Assembly (NCBI GenBank): GCA_947381875.1
Contig: CANCXY010000042.1
Coordinates: forward strand, 1-17,075
Length of the DNA: 17,075 nt
Origin: an uncultured Clostridia bacterium
Lineage (GTDB): Bacteria > Bacillota > Clostridia > Oscillospirales > Ruminococcaceae
Direction: 5' to 3'
Shown: positions 6,973 through 15,200 of the stretch, piece after piece
Numbering within the stretch: position 1 is the stretch's first letter
Layout: every line of letters begins with the position of its first letter
Translations under genes and position numbers: made by a program
The notes under the pieces: generated by a model
The model's database searches: none
The model's input: the letters and a program-made list of their open reading frames with translations, nothing else
Told to the model about the DNA's origin: nothing

Positions 6973-7001
6973 AGTATAGCAAAAATTTTCCTGAAAAGGA
7001 A
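6973..7001 (-). promoter_or_regulatory. Promoter of the glycosyltransferase operon
   Basis: On the minus strand an extended -10, TGC-TATACT, has its hexamer at 6973-6978. A poor -35 (TTCCTT, 6996-7001) lies 17 nt upstream. The extended -10 should compensate for the weak -35. The site is 35 nt before the GT4 start codon and points away from hprK. Confidence 0.6.
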
Positions 7002-7038
7002 GTACCCGCGCGAAAAAATACCACGGGAATCCATTTCG

Positions 7039-7072
7039 GGGGCGTGTCCAAAGCGGGGAGAATACACGGGAA
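7039..7072 (+). repeat. Half copy of the family B element
   Basis: GCGTGTCCAAAGCGGGGAG (about 7042-7060), then AATACACGGGAA, matches the left arm of B2 and B4 (GTGTCC, then a CGGAG-type block). It also matches the reverse complement of the B4 right arm, which reads CCCCGCTTTGGACGC. The central CCCCGCCC/GGGCGGGG palindrome and the second arm are missing. It lies between the two divergent promoters of the GT4 operon and hprK. Confidence 0.5.
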
Positions 7073-7128
7073 TGCACTCTGCGGTCGGGACGTCCCCAAT
7101 TTTGGCCGTGAAAAAAACAAAAACAAAA

Positions 7129-7157
7129 TTGATATCCGCGCCGTTTTCATATATAAT
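7129..7157 (+). promoter_or_regulatory. Promoter of hprK
   Basis: TTGATA (7129-7134) and a perfect TATAAT (7152-7157) are separated by 17 nt, with an A-rich tract (7111-7128) just upstream that may act as an UP-like element. It is 43 nt before the hprK ATG and probably drives the whole hprK to dnaE block. Confidence 0.85.
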
Positions 7158-7199
7158 AGAGAGGAAGCAGGGATTTCCCCAAAAAGAGGAGGATGTATT

Positions 7200-8138
7200 A
7201 TGCCGCAGTTCAGCGTAACCCTTGGAAAGATCGTGCAGACGATGCACCTGGAAGTAGTGTATGCCCCTACAGAGCTGAAAAATATCCCCATCTACACCGC
7301 CGACGTGAACCGCCCCGGCCTGCTCCTGACGGGCTATGACGAGTTTTTCGACCCCTCGCGCATCCAGATTCTGGGCAACGCGGAGATCGGATACCTTTCC
7401 ACCTTAGAGGAAAGCGAGCGCCGGAGCCACCTGCACACGCTGTTTGCCGCGAAGCCGCCCGCAATCGTCGTCACGCGCAGCCTGCCCGTATTTGATGAAA
7501 TACTGGAATTTGCCGCGCAGTACAGCGTCCCCGTCCTGCGCACGCCGGAGAACACGTCAAGTATGATGAGTTCGCTCATCTCCACCCTCAGCGTCGAGGT
7601 GGCCCCGCGCATCACGCGGCACGGCGTGTTCATTGAAATCTATGGCGAGGGCATCCTGATCACAGGCGAGAGCGGCGTGGGCAAGAGCGAGACGGCGGTG
7701 GAGCTTGTCAAGCGCGGCCACCGGCTCATCGCGGACGACGCGGTGGAGCTGCGCCGCGTTTCAGACCGCACCATCGTAGGTACAGCGCCGGAAAATATCC
7801 GCTATTTCATTGAATTGCGCGGCGTGGGCATCATCAATGTGGCGCGCATGTTTGGCAACGGCGCGGTGAAGCAGAGCGAAAAGGTCGATTTGGTGGCGCA
7901 GCTTGAGCCGTGGGACAAAACAAAGCAGTACAGCCGCACGGGCCTGGAGACGAACACCACCGATATTATGGGCATCCAGATCCCGTATACAGTCATCCCC
8001 GTCATGCCCGGACGCAACCTGGCGGTGATCTTAGAGGCGGCGGCCATCAACAACCGGCAGAAGAAAATGGGCTATAACGCCGCGCGGGAGCTGTTGGAAA
8101 AGTTAGGGCTGGACGAGGATGACCCGTCTTTGCAGTGA
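7200..8138 (+). CDS. hprK: HPr kinase/phosphorylase
   Basis: Bifunctional HPr(Ser) kinase/phosphorylase, 312 residues (the B. subtilis enzyme is about 310). It phosphorylates HPr on Ser46 using ATP or pyrophosphate when fructose-1,6-bisphosphate is high, and reverses this when phosphate is high. This sets carbon catabolite repression through CcpA. Visible motifs: H141 in the RHGVFIEIYGEG segment, Walker A GESGVGKS (156-163), DD at 179-180, the family signature ELRGVGIINVARMFG (205-219), and PGRNLAVILEAAAIN (270-284). The start at 7200 has AGGAGG (7187-7192) 7 nt upstream; an in-frame ATG at 7044 lies upstream of the promoter and is excluded. No HPr gene is present here, but pfkA, which makes the activator, lies in the same block. 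Confidence 0.97.
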   Translation: MPQFSVTLGKIVQTMHLEVVYAPTELKNIPIYTADVNRPGLLLTGYDEFFDPSRIQILGNAEIGYLSTLEESERRSHLHTLFAAKPPAIVVTRSLPVFDEILEFAAQYSVPVLRTPENTSSMMSSLISTLSVEVAPRITRHGVFIEIYGEGILITGESGVGKSETAVELVKRGHRLIADDAVELRRVSDRTIVGTAPENIRYFIELRGVGIINVARMFGNGAVKQSEKVDLVAQLEPWDKTKQYSRTGLETNTTDIMGIQIPYTVIPVMPGRNLAVILEAAAINNRQKKMGYNAARELLEKLGLDEDDPSLQ

Positions 8139-8198
8139 CGGCCCCGCATAGATACACCCGGCAAAATACATATTCGTCAGAACAGCCCGAAAGCGGAT

Positions 8199-8231
8199 GT
8201 TGTTTCCCCGCCCTTCGGGTAGGGAAACAAC
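8199..8231. repeat. Family B palindrome, copy B3 (hprK-PHP gap)
   Basis: GTTGTTTCCC (8199-8208) pairs with GGGAAACAAC (8222-8231). The inner CCC (8211-8213) pairs GGG (8217-8219) around loop TTC, with a two-base internal mismatch. The outer arms are poorly preserved, though AAAATTCCCG (8234 onward) resembles the right arm of other copies. This is the most degraded full copy. Confidence 0.75.
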
Positions 8232-8293
8232 GAAAATTCCCGTTCGTTTTCAAGTGGTTTTACTATAATATAAAGAAAGAAGAATTTCCTTTC

Positions 8294-9052
8294 ATGAAAA
8301 TCATCGCAGACCTGCACACGCACACGAACGTATCCAACCACGCATTCAACACGCTCACCGAGATGGCGGGACGGGCGGGGGAACTGGGCCTGTACGCCCT
8401 CGCTGTCACCGACCACGCCCCCTCTATGCCGGATTCCCCGCACCCGTGGTATTTCTATAACCTGAAACGCCTGCCGGAGAAGGTCGAAGGCGTTTGGCTT
8501 TTGAAGGGCGCGGAGACAAATGTGCGCGGCGTGGACGGCACCCTTGATTTTACGCCGGAGGAACTGGCTCGCCTGCGGTTCGACTGGGTGATCGCCTCCA
8601 TCCACAGCATCACCGTAGGGGCGGACCGCCTGACGGAGGACGAAGCCACCCGGCTGTGGCTGAACGTCGCGGAAAACCCGTATGTTGACTGTATCGGCCA
8701 TTCAGAGAGCGGGGCTTACCGCTATGATTATGACGCGGTGGCGAAGGTATTTGCCGAAAAGGGCAAGGTCGTGGAAATGAACGCAAATTCGGCCAATGTG
8801 CGGCCCGGCAACGAACAGAACATGCGCGAACTGGCCCTGGCCTGCAAACGTCATGGCACGCTGCTGGCTGTCAATTCGGACGCGCACTCAATCTATCAGT
8901 TGGGCGTATTCGATACGGTGCTGCCCATGTTGGAGGAGATCCATTTCCCGCTGGAGCAGATCGTAAACAGCAGCCGTGAAGCGCTGCTGCATGTGCTGCA
9001 AGCCCATAAAAAGCCCATCGCGGCGCGTATGGCAGAGCAGGAGCCTGTGTAA
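8294..9052 (+). CDS. PHP-domain phosphatase, YcdX-like
   Basis: 252 residues, matching the single-domain YcdX/PHP phosphatase family (E. coli YcdX is 245). All trinuclear metal ligands line up: H8 and H10 (DLHTHT), H16, H41 (TDHAP), E74, H104 (ASIHS), H136 (IGHSES), and D196 and H198 (SDAHS). Segments such as HPWYFYNLKRLPEKVEGV and the AETNV box are close to YcdX. It probably hydrolyses a small phosphoester in the cytosol; the natural substrate is not clear for this family. The start at 8294 is supported by the family N-terminus (M-x-x-x-ADLHTHT); the ribosome binding site is poor (AAGAAG). An in-frame upstream extension runs through element B3 and overlaps hprK, and is rejected. It lies between hprK and murB, a common clostridial order. 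Confidence 0.92.
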   Translation: MKIIADLHTHTNVSNHAFNTLTEMAGRAGELGLYALAVTDHAPSMPDSPHPWYFYNLKRLPEKVEGVWLLKGAETNVRGVDGTLDFTPEELARLRFDWVIASIHSITVGADRLTEDEATRLWLNVAENPYVDCIGHSESGAYRYDYDAVAKVFAEKGKVVEMNANSANVRPGNEQNMRELALACKRHGTLLAVNSDAHSIYQLGVFDTVLPMLEEIHFPLEQIVNSSREALLHVLQAHKKPIAARMAEQEPV

Positions 9053-9078
9053 AGCCGGGAGCAGGCCGGTGTCTTAGG

Positions 9079-9162
9079 GCGTGTCCAGGCCGCGGAGAAA
9101 ATTTCCGTATGTTTCCCGCCCCGCGGGCGGAGAAACGTACAAAAATACCCCGCTTTGGACGC
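9079..9162. repeat. Family B nested palindrome, copy B4 (PHP-murB gap)
   Basis: The core is 9107-9121 against 9125-9140, with loop CGC, one bulged A (9131) and one G-U pair. Outer arms are GTCC (9083-9086) with GGAC (9157-9160), and GCGG (9092-9095) with CCGC (9150-9153). Relative to B2, core positions change on both sides of the stem, so pairing is preserved. Confidence 0.82.
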
Positions 9163-9164
9163 TC

Positions 9165-9195
9165 TTGTGTCCCGCCCGGCCCTGCCGCATATAAT
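9165..9195 (+). promoter_or_regulatory. Possible promoter of murB
   Basis: A perfect -10 box TATAAT (9190-9195) lies 26 nt before the murB ATG. The nearest -35-like hexamer is TTGTGT (9165-9170), with a long 19-nt spacer that starts right at the end of element B4. It may be weak or inactive. Confidence 0.4.
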
Positions 9196-9221
9196 AAATC
9201 GGAGTAGAAGGAGTGAGTCTG

Positions 9222-10130
9222 ATGGAGCAATGGAAGGATTTTACAGAGGCGCTGCGCAAGCGGGCGATCCCCTTTGCCGTGCAGGAGCCGTTGAGCCGCC
9301 ACACCAGTTTCCGCATTGGCGGGCCGGCGGCGGTGTTTTGCGAGCCGCGCACAAAAGAACAGCTCAAGCAGGCTCTTTCCCTTTGCCGTGCGGCGGGCCG
9401 CCGGGTATATCTGCTGGGCCGGGGCACGAACATCCTGTTCGCGGATGAGGGCTTTGACGGCGTAGTAGTGCATATTGGAGAAGGATTGAGCGCGATAGAG
9501 CAGAATGGTGCGTTTCTCACGGTGCAGGCAGGCGCGCAGTTGGCGCGCGTATGTGCGCAGGCGGGCATGGAGGGGTATTCGGGGTTGGAATTTGCCTTCG
9601 GCATCCCAGGCTGTGTGGGGGGTGCTGTCTATATGAACGCGGGCGCTTACGGCGGCGAGATACGCGATGTGCTTGCTTCGGCCACATTCTTAGATGAGAC
9701 GGGGACAGAGCGCACGCTCCAGGCGGCGGAACTGGCGATGGGCTACCGCACCTCGATCTTTGAGCAGAACCCGCAGTGGTGCATCCTTTCGGCCACGTTT
9801 GCGCTGAAGCGGGGGGACAGTGCGGAGATACGCGCCCGCATGGCCGATTACGCACGCCGCCGCACGGAAAAGCAGCCTCTGAACATGCCCAGCGCGGGCA
9901 GCACGTTCAAGCGCCCGGAGGGCGCCTATGCGGGTGCGCTGATCGAACAGTGCGGCCTGCGCGGCTGTGCGATCGGCGGCGCGCAGGTGAGCGAAAAGCA
10001 CTGCGGCTTTATCGTGAACCGGGGCGGCGCGACATGCGAGGACGTGCTGAGCCTGGCCGATGTTGTATGCAAGATCGTAACGGAGCAGACGGGGTACCGT
10101 TTGGAGAAGGAGATAAGGGTCGTGAAATAG
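9222..10130 (+). CDS. murB: UDP-N-acetylenolpyruvoylglucosamine reductase
   Basis: MurB, the FAD- and NADPH-dependent enzyme that reduces UDP-GlcNAc-enolpyruvate to UDP-MurNAc, the second committed step of cytosolic peptidoglycan precursor synthesis. It has 302 residues, type II (Gram-positive) form. The FAD-binding part includes HTSFRIGGPA, LLGRGTNILF, and GLEFAFGIPGCVGGAVYMNA. Catalytic residues align: R176 (GYRTSIF), S227 in NMPSAGSTFKRPEG, and E297 in LEKEIRVVK. The ATG at 9222 is chosen because AAGGAG (9208-9213) is 8 nt upstream; a GTG at 9213 in frame would overlap that site. It is followed by a 139-nt gap filled with four hairpins before rapZ. Confidence 0.97.
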   Translation: MEQWKDFTEALRKRAIPFAVQEPLSRHTSFRIGGPAAVFCEPRTKEQLKQALSLCRAAGRRVYLLGRGTNILFADEGFDGVVVHIGEGLSAIEQNGAFLTVQAGAQLARVCAQAGMEGYSGLEFAFGIPGCVGGAVYMNAGAYGGEIRDVLASATFLDETGTERTLQAAELAMGYRTSIFEQNPQWCILSATFALKRGDSAEIRARMADYARRRTEKQPLNMPSAGSTFKRPEGAYAGALIEQCGLRGCAIGGAQVSEKHCGFIVNRGGATCEDVLSLADVVCKIVTEQTGYRLEKEIRVVK

Positions 10131-10136
10131 GCGTAG

Positions 10137-10239
10137 GACGGCCCGCCGGGCCGTCTGCCGGGCTGCCGCCCGGACCTGCCCAGAGGCTCCGCCTCTGGAC
10201 TCCGCCAAAGGGGGCAAGCCCCCTTTGGAAACCCATCCT
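10137..10239 (+). repeat. Four-hairpin array with family A copy 2 (murB-rapZ gap)
   Basis: Tandem perfect hairpins: GACGGCCC (10137-10144) with GGGCCGTC (10148-10155); CCGGGC (10158-10163) with GCCCGG (10168-10173); CCAGAGGC (10180-10187) with GCCTCTGG (10191-10198); and CCAAAGGGGGC (10205-10215) with GCCCCCTTTGG (10218-10228). It then runs into AAACCCATC. The last three form a full family A element in forward orientation. The first, just after the murB stop, could weakly terminate transcription but has no U-run. Confidence 0.85.
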
Positions 10240-10269
10240 GGCTCTTTGAGGGAAGTAAGGGGGAACAGA

Positions 10270-11136
10270 ATGGAGCTTTTAATTGTGTCCGGCCTTTCCG
10301 GGGCGGGGAAATCGCTTGCGATTCACGCGCTGGAGGATATCGGGTTTTTCTGTATGGACAACATACCGGCGGGGTTGTTGGCGAAGCTGATGGAATTTGC
10401 CCAGCAGAGCGAAAACACGCTGGAGCGCATGGCGGTGGTGCTGGATATACGCGGCGGGCGTTCGGCGGCGGATATAACCAGCGCGCTGACGCAGTTGGAG
10501 GAGGAACAGGCGGCCTATAAGGTGCTGTTTTTAGACGCGCAGAATGACGTATTGGAACGCCGGTATAAAGAGACGCGCCGCCGGCACCCCATCAGCATCC
10601 TGTCGCAGGTCTCCACGGACGAGGCCATCCGGCGGGAGCGGGAAATTTTAGCGCCCCTGTATGAATCGGCAGATTACCGTATTGATACCTCACTGCTCAC
10701 CACCGCCCAGCTCAAGGACCGCGTGGTATCGCTGTTTGTGGACCGCACCTCGGACGCAATGGCGCTGACTGTCATGTCCTTCGGCTTCAAATATGGACAG
10801 CCTAAGGAAGCGGATATTGTGTTTGATGTGCGGTGCCTGCCCAACCCCTTCTATGTGCCGGAGCTGAAAAATAAAACGGGCCTTGACAGGGATGTCGTCG
10901 ATTACGTCCTGCAATTCGAGGAGGCGCAGGGGCTTTTGCAGCGCATGCGGGAACTGGTTGAATTTTCCCTGCCGCTGTATGTCCGGGAGGGGAAAAGCCA
11001 GCTCACCATTGCCGTGGGTTGTACGGGTGGCAAGCACCGCTCTATCACCTTCGCGCGCAAACTGGCGGAACACGCGCAGAAAATGGGCTACCACCCCACC
11101 ATTGTACATCGGGATATTCAGCGTACCTATATTTAG
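10270..11136 (+). CDS. rapZ: RapZ/YvcJ family P-loop nucleotide-binding protein
   Basis: RapZ (YvcJ in B. subtilis), 288 residues. In E. coli it binds the sRNA GlmZ and directs RNase E, controlling GlcN6P synthesis. In Firmicutes the YvcJ homologue hydrolyses GTP and affects competence and cell-wall metabolism, with a less defined target. The Walker A motif GLSGAGKS is at residues 8-15. LDIRGG, SFGFKYG (170-176), DVRCLPNPFY (186-195) and the C-terminal GCTGGKHRS box (250-258), followed by HRDIQ, are all family hallmarks. The start at 10270 has AAGGGGG (10257-10263) 6 nt upstream; an ATG at 10225 in frame lies in the repeat tail. Placement between murB and whiA is the conserved Gram-positive order. 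The gene is bracketed by inverted family A repeats. Confidence 0.96.
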   Translation: MELLIVSGLSGAGKSLAIHALEDIGFFCMDNIPAGLLAKLMEFAQQSENTLERMAVVLDIRGGRSAADITSALTQLEEEQAAYKVLFLDAQNDVLERRYKETRRRHPISILSQVSTDEAIRREREILAPLYESADYRIDTSLLTTAQLKDRVVSLFVDRTSDAMALTVMSFGFKYGQPKEADIVFDVRCLPNPFYVPELKNKTGLDRDVVDYVLQFEEAQGLLQRMRELVEFSLPLYVREGKSQLTIAVGCTGGKHRSITFARKLAEHAQKMGYHPTIVHRDIQRTYI

Positions 11137-11141
11137 CAAAG

Positions 11142-11204
11142 CCAAAGAGAATTCCCGTGTATTTCCCCGACCTCCGGGCGGGGAAATACACAAACTCTCT
11201 TTGG
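11142..11204. repeat. Family B nested palindrome, copy B5 (after rapZ)
   Basis: The core is GTGTATTTCCCC (11157-11168) with GGGGAAATACAC (11180-11191) and inner CC/GG around loop TCC. Outer arms are a perfect 9 bp, CCAAAGAGA (11142-11150) with TCTCTTTGG (11196-11204). The outer arms differ completely in sequence from those of B2, yet pair perfectly. It begins 6 nt after the rapZ stop codon. Confidence 0.87.
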
Positions 11205-11216
11205 TTCGGACAGAGG

Positions 11217-11258
11217 GTGCCGCGATTGTGCGGTACAGTTCCCCCTTGATTGGGGGGA
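11217..11258. other. Two further stem-loops between elements B5 and A3
   Basis: GTGCCGC (11217-11223) pairs GCGGTAC (11230-11236) with a single G-U, around loop GATTGT. TCCCCC (11240-11245) pairs GGGGGA (11253-11258) around a 7-nt loop. Neither has a U-run. They link the B5 and A3 elements into one continuous hairpin-rich spacer. Confidence 0.55.
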
Positions 11259-11261
11259 TAA

Positions 11262-11340
11262 GATGGGTTTCCAAAGGGGCTGCGCCCCTTTGGCGGAGTC
11301 CAGAGGCAGAGCCTCTGGGCAGGTTTGGGCGGCAGCCCAA
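11262..11340 (-). repeat. Family A hairpin element, copy 3 (inverted, before whiA)
   Basis: GATGGGTTT, then hairpins CCAAAGGGGC/GCCCCTTTGG (11271-11293), CCAGAGGC/GCCTCTGG (11300-11318) and TTGGGC/GCCCAA (11325-11340). This is the reverse complement order of copy 2. The third hairpin is CCGGGC/GCCCGG in copy 2, so both arms changed together. It ends 27 nt before the whiA start. Confidence 0.87.
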
Positions 11341-11367
11341 CATTGGGAGCATGGGGAGGGTAGCCGC

Positions 11368-12282
11368 ATGAGTTTTTCGCAGGATGTGAAAAAAGAGATT
11401 ATGGCGAGGGAGGTAGAAGATGGGTGCTGCCCGGCGGCGGTGTATGGGCTTGCGTGTTTTGCAAAACGGTTTGACGCGGAAGGGATTGTGCTGCAAACGG
11501 AGCGCCTAACTATTGCGCAGTACGCAAAGGCGCTGTTCGGACGCGTAGGCGTGGCGGGCAAGATCTTTGTGCGCAGCAGTGAAAAGGCACATACCTATCA
11601 GTTTGCCGTCCGGGAACCGAGGGAGGTTCAAAAGGCGCTTGCGCTGTTTGGGCGCACGGGAAATGAGCCGAGTTTGCGCATCAACAGCGCCGTTTTGACG
11701 GGCGGGCAGAGCATCCGCGCGTTTGCGGCGTCCGCGTTTTTGTGCGGGGGCACCATCACGAACCCGCAGAGGGAATACAATTTGGAATTCCTCTCGGTGC
11801 GCTACCGCCTTATCCTTGACCTGGAAGCGCTTTTGATGGGGCAGGGGTTTTCGCCCAAGCATACCCGGCGCAAGGGATTCAATGTGCTGTATTTCAAGGC
11901 AAGCGAACAGATCGAGGACATGCTCACCTTTATGGGGGCGCAGAACGCCGCGCTGGAGATCATGAACCTGAAAGTGTATAAGGACCTGCGCAATAAGGCG
12001 AACCGCATCACAAACTGTGAGACGGCGAACATCGACAAGACAGTATATGCCAGTGGCCAGACGCTCTCGGCCATCGGCTGCCTGCGGCAGCAGGGCGCGC
12101 TGGATACACTGCCCGAACCGCTGCGCGACGCGGCGCGTATGCGCGAGACATATCCCGATATATCCCTGAAAGAGCTGGCGGGGAAATTTCAGCCGCCGCT
12201 GAGCAAATCCGGCCTTTCGCACCGGCTGAAAAAATTAGAGCAGGCAGCGGACGCCCTGCGGGAGAAGGTGAACCATGACTGA
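11368..12282 (+). CDS. whiA: DNA-binding protein WhiA
   Basis: WhiA, 304 residues, a two-domain protein with a degenerate LAGLIDADG homing-endonuclease fold (about residues 1-215) and a C-terminal helix-turn-helix (about 263-296). It regulates sporulation septation in Streptomyces and affects cell division and chromosome segregation in B. subtilis. Visible hallmarks are SFSQDVKKEI at the start, AFLCGGTITNPQREYNLEF (123-141), NKANRITNCETANIDKTV (209-226) and the SLKELAGKF-SKSGLSHRLKKLE HTH. The nuclease catalytic acids of LAGLIDADG enzymes are not evident, as is normal for WhiA. GGGGAGGG (11353-11360) lies 7 nt before the ATG. An in-frame extension to 11263 runs through repeat A3 and is rejected. 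Its end overlaps dnaE by 8 nt. Confidence 0.95.
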   Translation: MSFSQDVKKEIMAREVEDGCCPAAVYGLACFAKRFDAEGIVLQTERLTIAQYAKALFGRVGVAGKIFVRSSEKAHTYQFAVREPREVQKALALFGRTGNEPSLRINSAVLTGGQSIRAFAASAFLCGGTITNPQREYNLEFLSVRYRLILDLEALLMGQGFSPKHTRRKGFNVLYFKASEQIEDMLTFMGAQNAALEIMNLKVYKDLRNKANRITNCETANIDKTVYASGQTLSAIGCLRQQGALDTLPEPLRDAARMRETYPDISLKELAGKFQPPLSKSGLSHRLKKLEQAADALREKVNHD

Positions 12283-15200
12283 ACACAATTTTACCCATCT
12301 GCATCTGCATACGGAATACAGCCTGCTGGACGGCGCGTGCCGCATTGAAAAACTGATGCAGCGCGTCAAAGCCCTGGGGCAGACCGCCGTTGCCATCACC
12401 GACCACGGCGTGATGTATGGCTGCGTCGATTTCTATAAAGCGGCCAAAAGAGAGGGTATCCACCCCATCCTTGGCTGTGAGGTGTATGTGGCGACGCGCA
12501 CGCGGTTCGATAAAGTGAGCCGCATCGACGGATCCAACCATCTGGTGCTGTTGTGCAAGGATGAGACGGGCTACAAAAACCTGATCAAAATGGTCTCCCT
12601 TGGTTTTACCGAGGGATTCTACAATAAACCGCGCGTCGACCACGCTTTATTGGAACAGTACCACGAGGGCCTGATCTGCCTTTCCGCGTGCCTCGCGGGC
12701 GAAGTGCCCCAGGCGCTGCTGGCGGGCGATTACGAGAAGGCGAAAAACACCGCCCTCTATTACCAGAACATTTTTGGCGCGGGCAACTACTATATCGAGA
12801 TACAGGACCACGGCCTGCCCGAACAGCGCACAGTGCTGCCGCTGCTGGCGCGCCTTTCACGGGATACGGGCATCCCCCTTGTCGCCACCAACGACGCGCA
12901 CTACCTCGAAAAAGACGACGCCCGCATGCAGCATATCCTGATTTGCATCCAGACGAATAAAACCGTAAATGACGAAGATGTGCTGGAATTTGGCACCGAT
13001 GAATTCTACGTCAAAAGCACGGAGGAGATGTACGAGCTTTTCCGCGCGTGGCCGGAGGCGTGCGAAAACACCAATAAGATCGCCGAACAGTGCCAGTTCG
13101 ATTTTGAGTTCGGCGTTACAAAGCTGCCGTATTTTGAAGCGCCGAACGGCATGGAGAACGACGACTACTTCCGTATGCTCTGCCGGCAGGGCCTTGTGCG
13201 CCATTACGGCGAAAATCCGCCGCCGCAGATTTTGGAACGGCTGGAATATGAGCTGTCTGTCATTGGCCGGATGGGGTATATCAACTACTATTTGATTGTA
13301 TACGATTTCATCAACTATGCCCGCAGCCAAGGGATCCCCGTTGGACCGGGGCGCGGTTCGGGCGCGGGCAGCCTTGCGGCGTACTGTATGGGCATCACAA
13401 ACATCGACCCCATTCAGTATAACCTGCTGTTCGAGCGCTTCCTGAACCCGGAGCGCGTCTCCATGCCGGACTTTGATATCGACTTCTGCTATGAGCGGCG
13501 GCAGGAGGTTATTGACTATGTCATCCGCAAATACGGCGCGGACCACGTCGCGCAGATCGTCACCTTCGGCACTATGGCGGCGCGCGCGGTCATACGCGAC
13601 GTGGGGCGCGTGATGGAGATACCCTATGGCGTGGTGGACACGATCGCAAAGTTAGTGCCCATGGAGCTGAAAATGACGCTCACAAAGGCGCTTTCTGTCT
13701 CGAAGGAGCTGCGCGAGCGCGTCGAGAAGGATCCTCAGATCCGCGAGCTGATCGAAACGTCCCTGAAATTGGAGGGTATGCCGCGCCACGCCTCCACGCA
13801 TGCGGCGGGCGTCTTGATTACGCGCGACCCGGTGGACACCTATGTGCCGCTTGCGACGAACGACGGCAACCCCGTCACCCAGTTCACCATGACGACCATT
13901 GAGGAGCTTGGCCTGTTAAAGATGGATTTTCTCGGCCTGCGCACGCTCACGGTGATCGACGAGGCGGAAAAGATGATCCGGGCGGGCGACCCGGCCTTTG
14001 CCATGAACGCCATCCCCTATGACGACCCGGACGTATACGCCATGCTGAACGCGGGCGAGACGACGGGCGTGTTCCAGATGGAGTCGGGCGGCATGACGCA
14101 GCTTGTGGTGAATTTGCAGGCCAAAAGCATTGAGGATATCATCGCCGTGATCGCGCTCTACCGCCCCGGTCCGATGGAATCCATTCCCCTCTATCTCGCG
14201 AACCGGCACAACCCCGAAAATGTGCAGTACAAGACGCCGCAGTTGGAACATACCCTGGACGTTACAAACGGCTGTATCATCTATCAGGAACAGGTGATGC
14301 AGATTTGCCGCGAATTGGCGGGCTTTTCCTACGGACAGGCCGACCTTGTGCGCCGCGCTATGAGCAAGAAAAAACATGACGTGATGGAAAAAGAGCGCCA
14401 GCACTTCGTATACGGCAATACGCAGCCCGGCCAGGAGTGCGCGGGCTGTATCGCGAACGGCATCAGCGAGGAGGTGGCGAACGCTATCTTCGACGAGATG
14501 TCCAGCTTTGCTTCCTATGCGTTCAACAAGGCGCACGCCGCCTGCTATGCCGTCGTCGCGTACCAGACGGCCTACCTGAAAAAGCACTACCCCCGCGAGT
14601 TTATGGCGGCGCTGCTCACCAGCGTGCTGGACAACACGGATAAAGTCATTGAATATACCTCCGAGTGCCAGCGCATGGGCATCCGGGTACTGCCCCCGGA
14701 GGTCAACAAGAGCGGCGTGGGTTTTACAGTGGAGGGCACGGATGTTCGGTTCGGTCTGCTGGCGCTGAAAAATGTGGGGCGCAGCCTGATCGAAACGGTG
14801 GTAAAGGAGCGCGCGCAGCGCCCCTACCGCAGCCTGTACGATTTCTGTAAGCGCCTGCGCGGCGGCGAAATGAACCGGCGCGCGATCGAAAGCCTCATCA
14901 AAAGCGGCGCGTTCGACGCCTTAGAAACCAAGCGCCGCGCCATGATAGACGGCTTGGGCGACATCTTAAAAAGCATAGAGAACGAGGAACGGCACAACCT
15001 GGCGGGCCAGACTGACCTGTTCGGCGCGCTGGACACGGAAGAAGGGGAGCCGGGCGCGCACAGCGACTACCATCCGCCCGACAAAGGCGCGGAGTACCCC
15101 CCCGACGTACTGCTTCAGATGGAAAAAGAGGTGAGCGGGCTGTACCTGTCGTCCCACCCGCTGGAACGGTACCGCCCGGTGATCGAGAAAACAGCCACCG

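Noticed and set aside
5460..6974. 504-codon plus-strand open frame opposite the glycosyltransferase genes.
   Set aside because: It is antisense to a clear GT4 gene with all motifs intact. Its translation is rich in Arg, His and Ala without recognisable domains, typical of GC-rich shadow frames.
8264..8269. TATAAT upstream of the PHP phosphatase considered as a promoter.
   Set aside because: No -35-like hexamer lies 16-18 nt upstream, so it is left out as a supported promoter.
1061..11191. Family B cores considered as intrinsic terminators.
   Set aside because: None is followed by a U-tract on either strand, and B1 lies within the rpsB-tsf operon.
10137..11340. Repeated palindromes considered as a CRISPR array.
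   Set aside because: Spacing is irregular, copies differ, orientation alternates, and there are no unique spacers of uniform length or cas genes.
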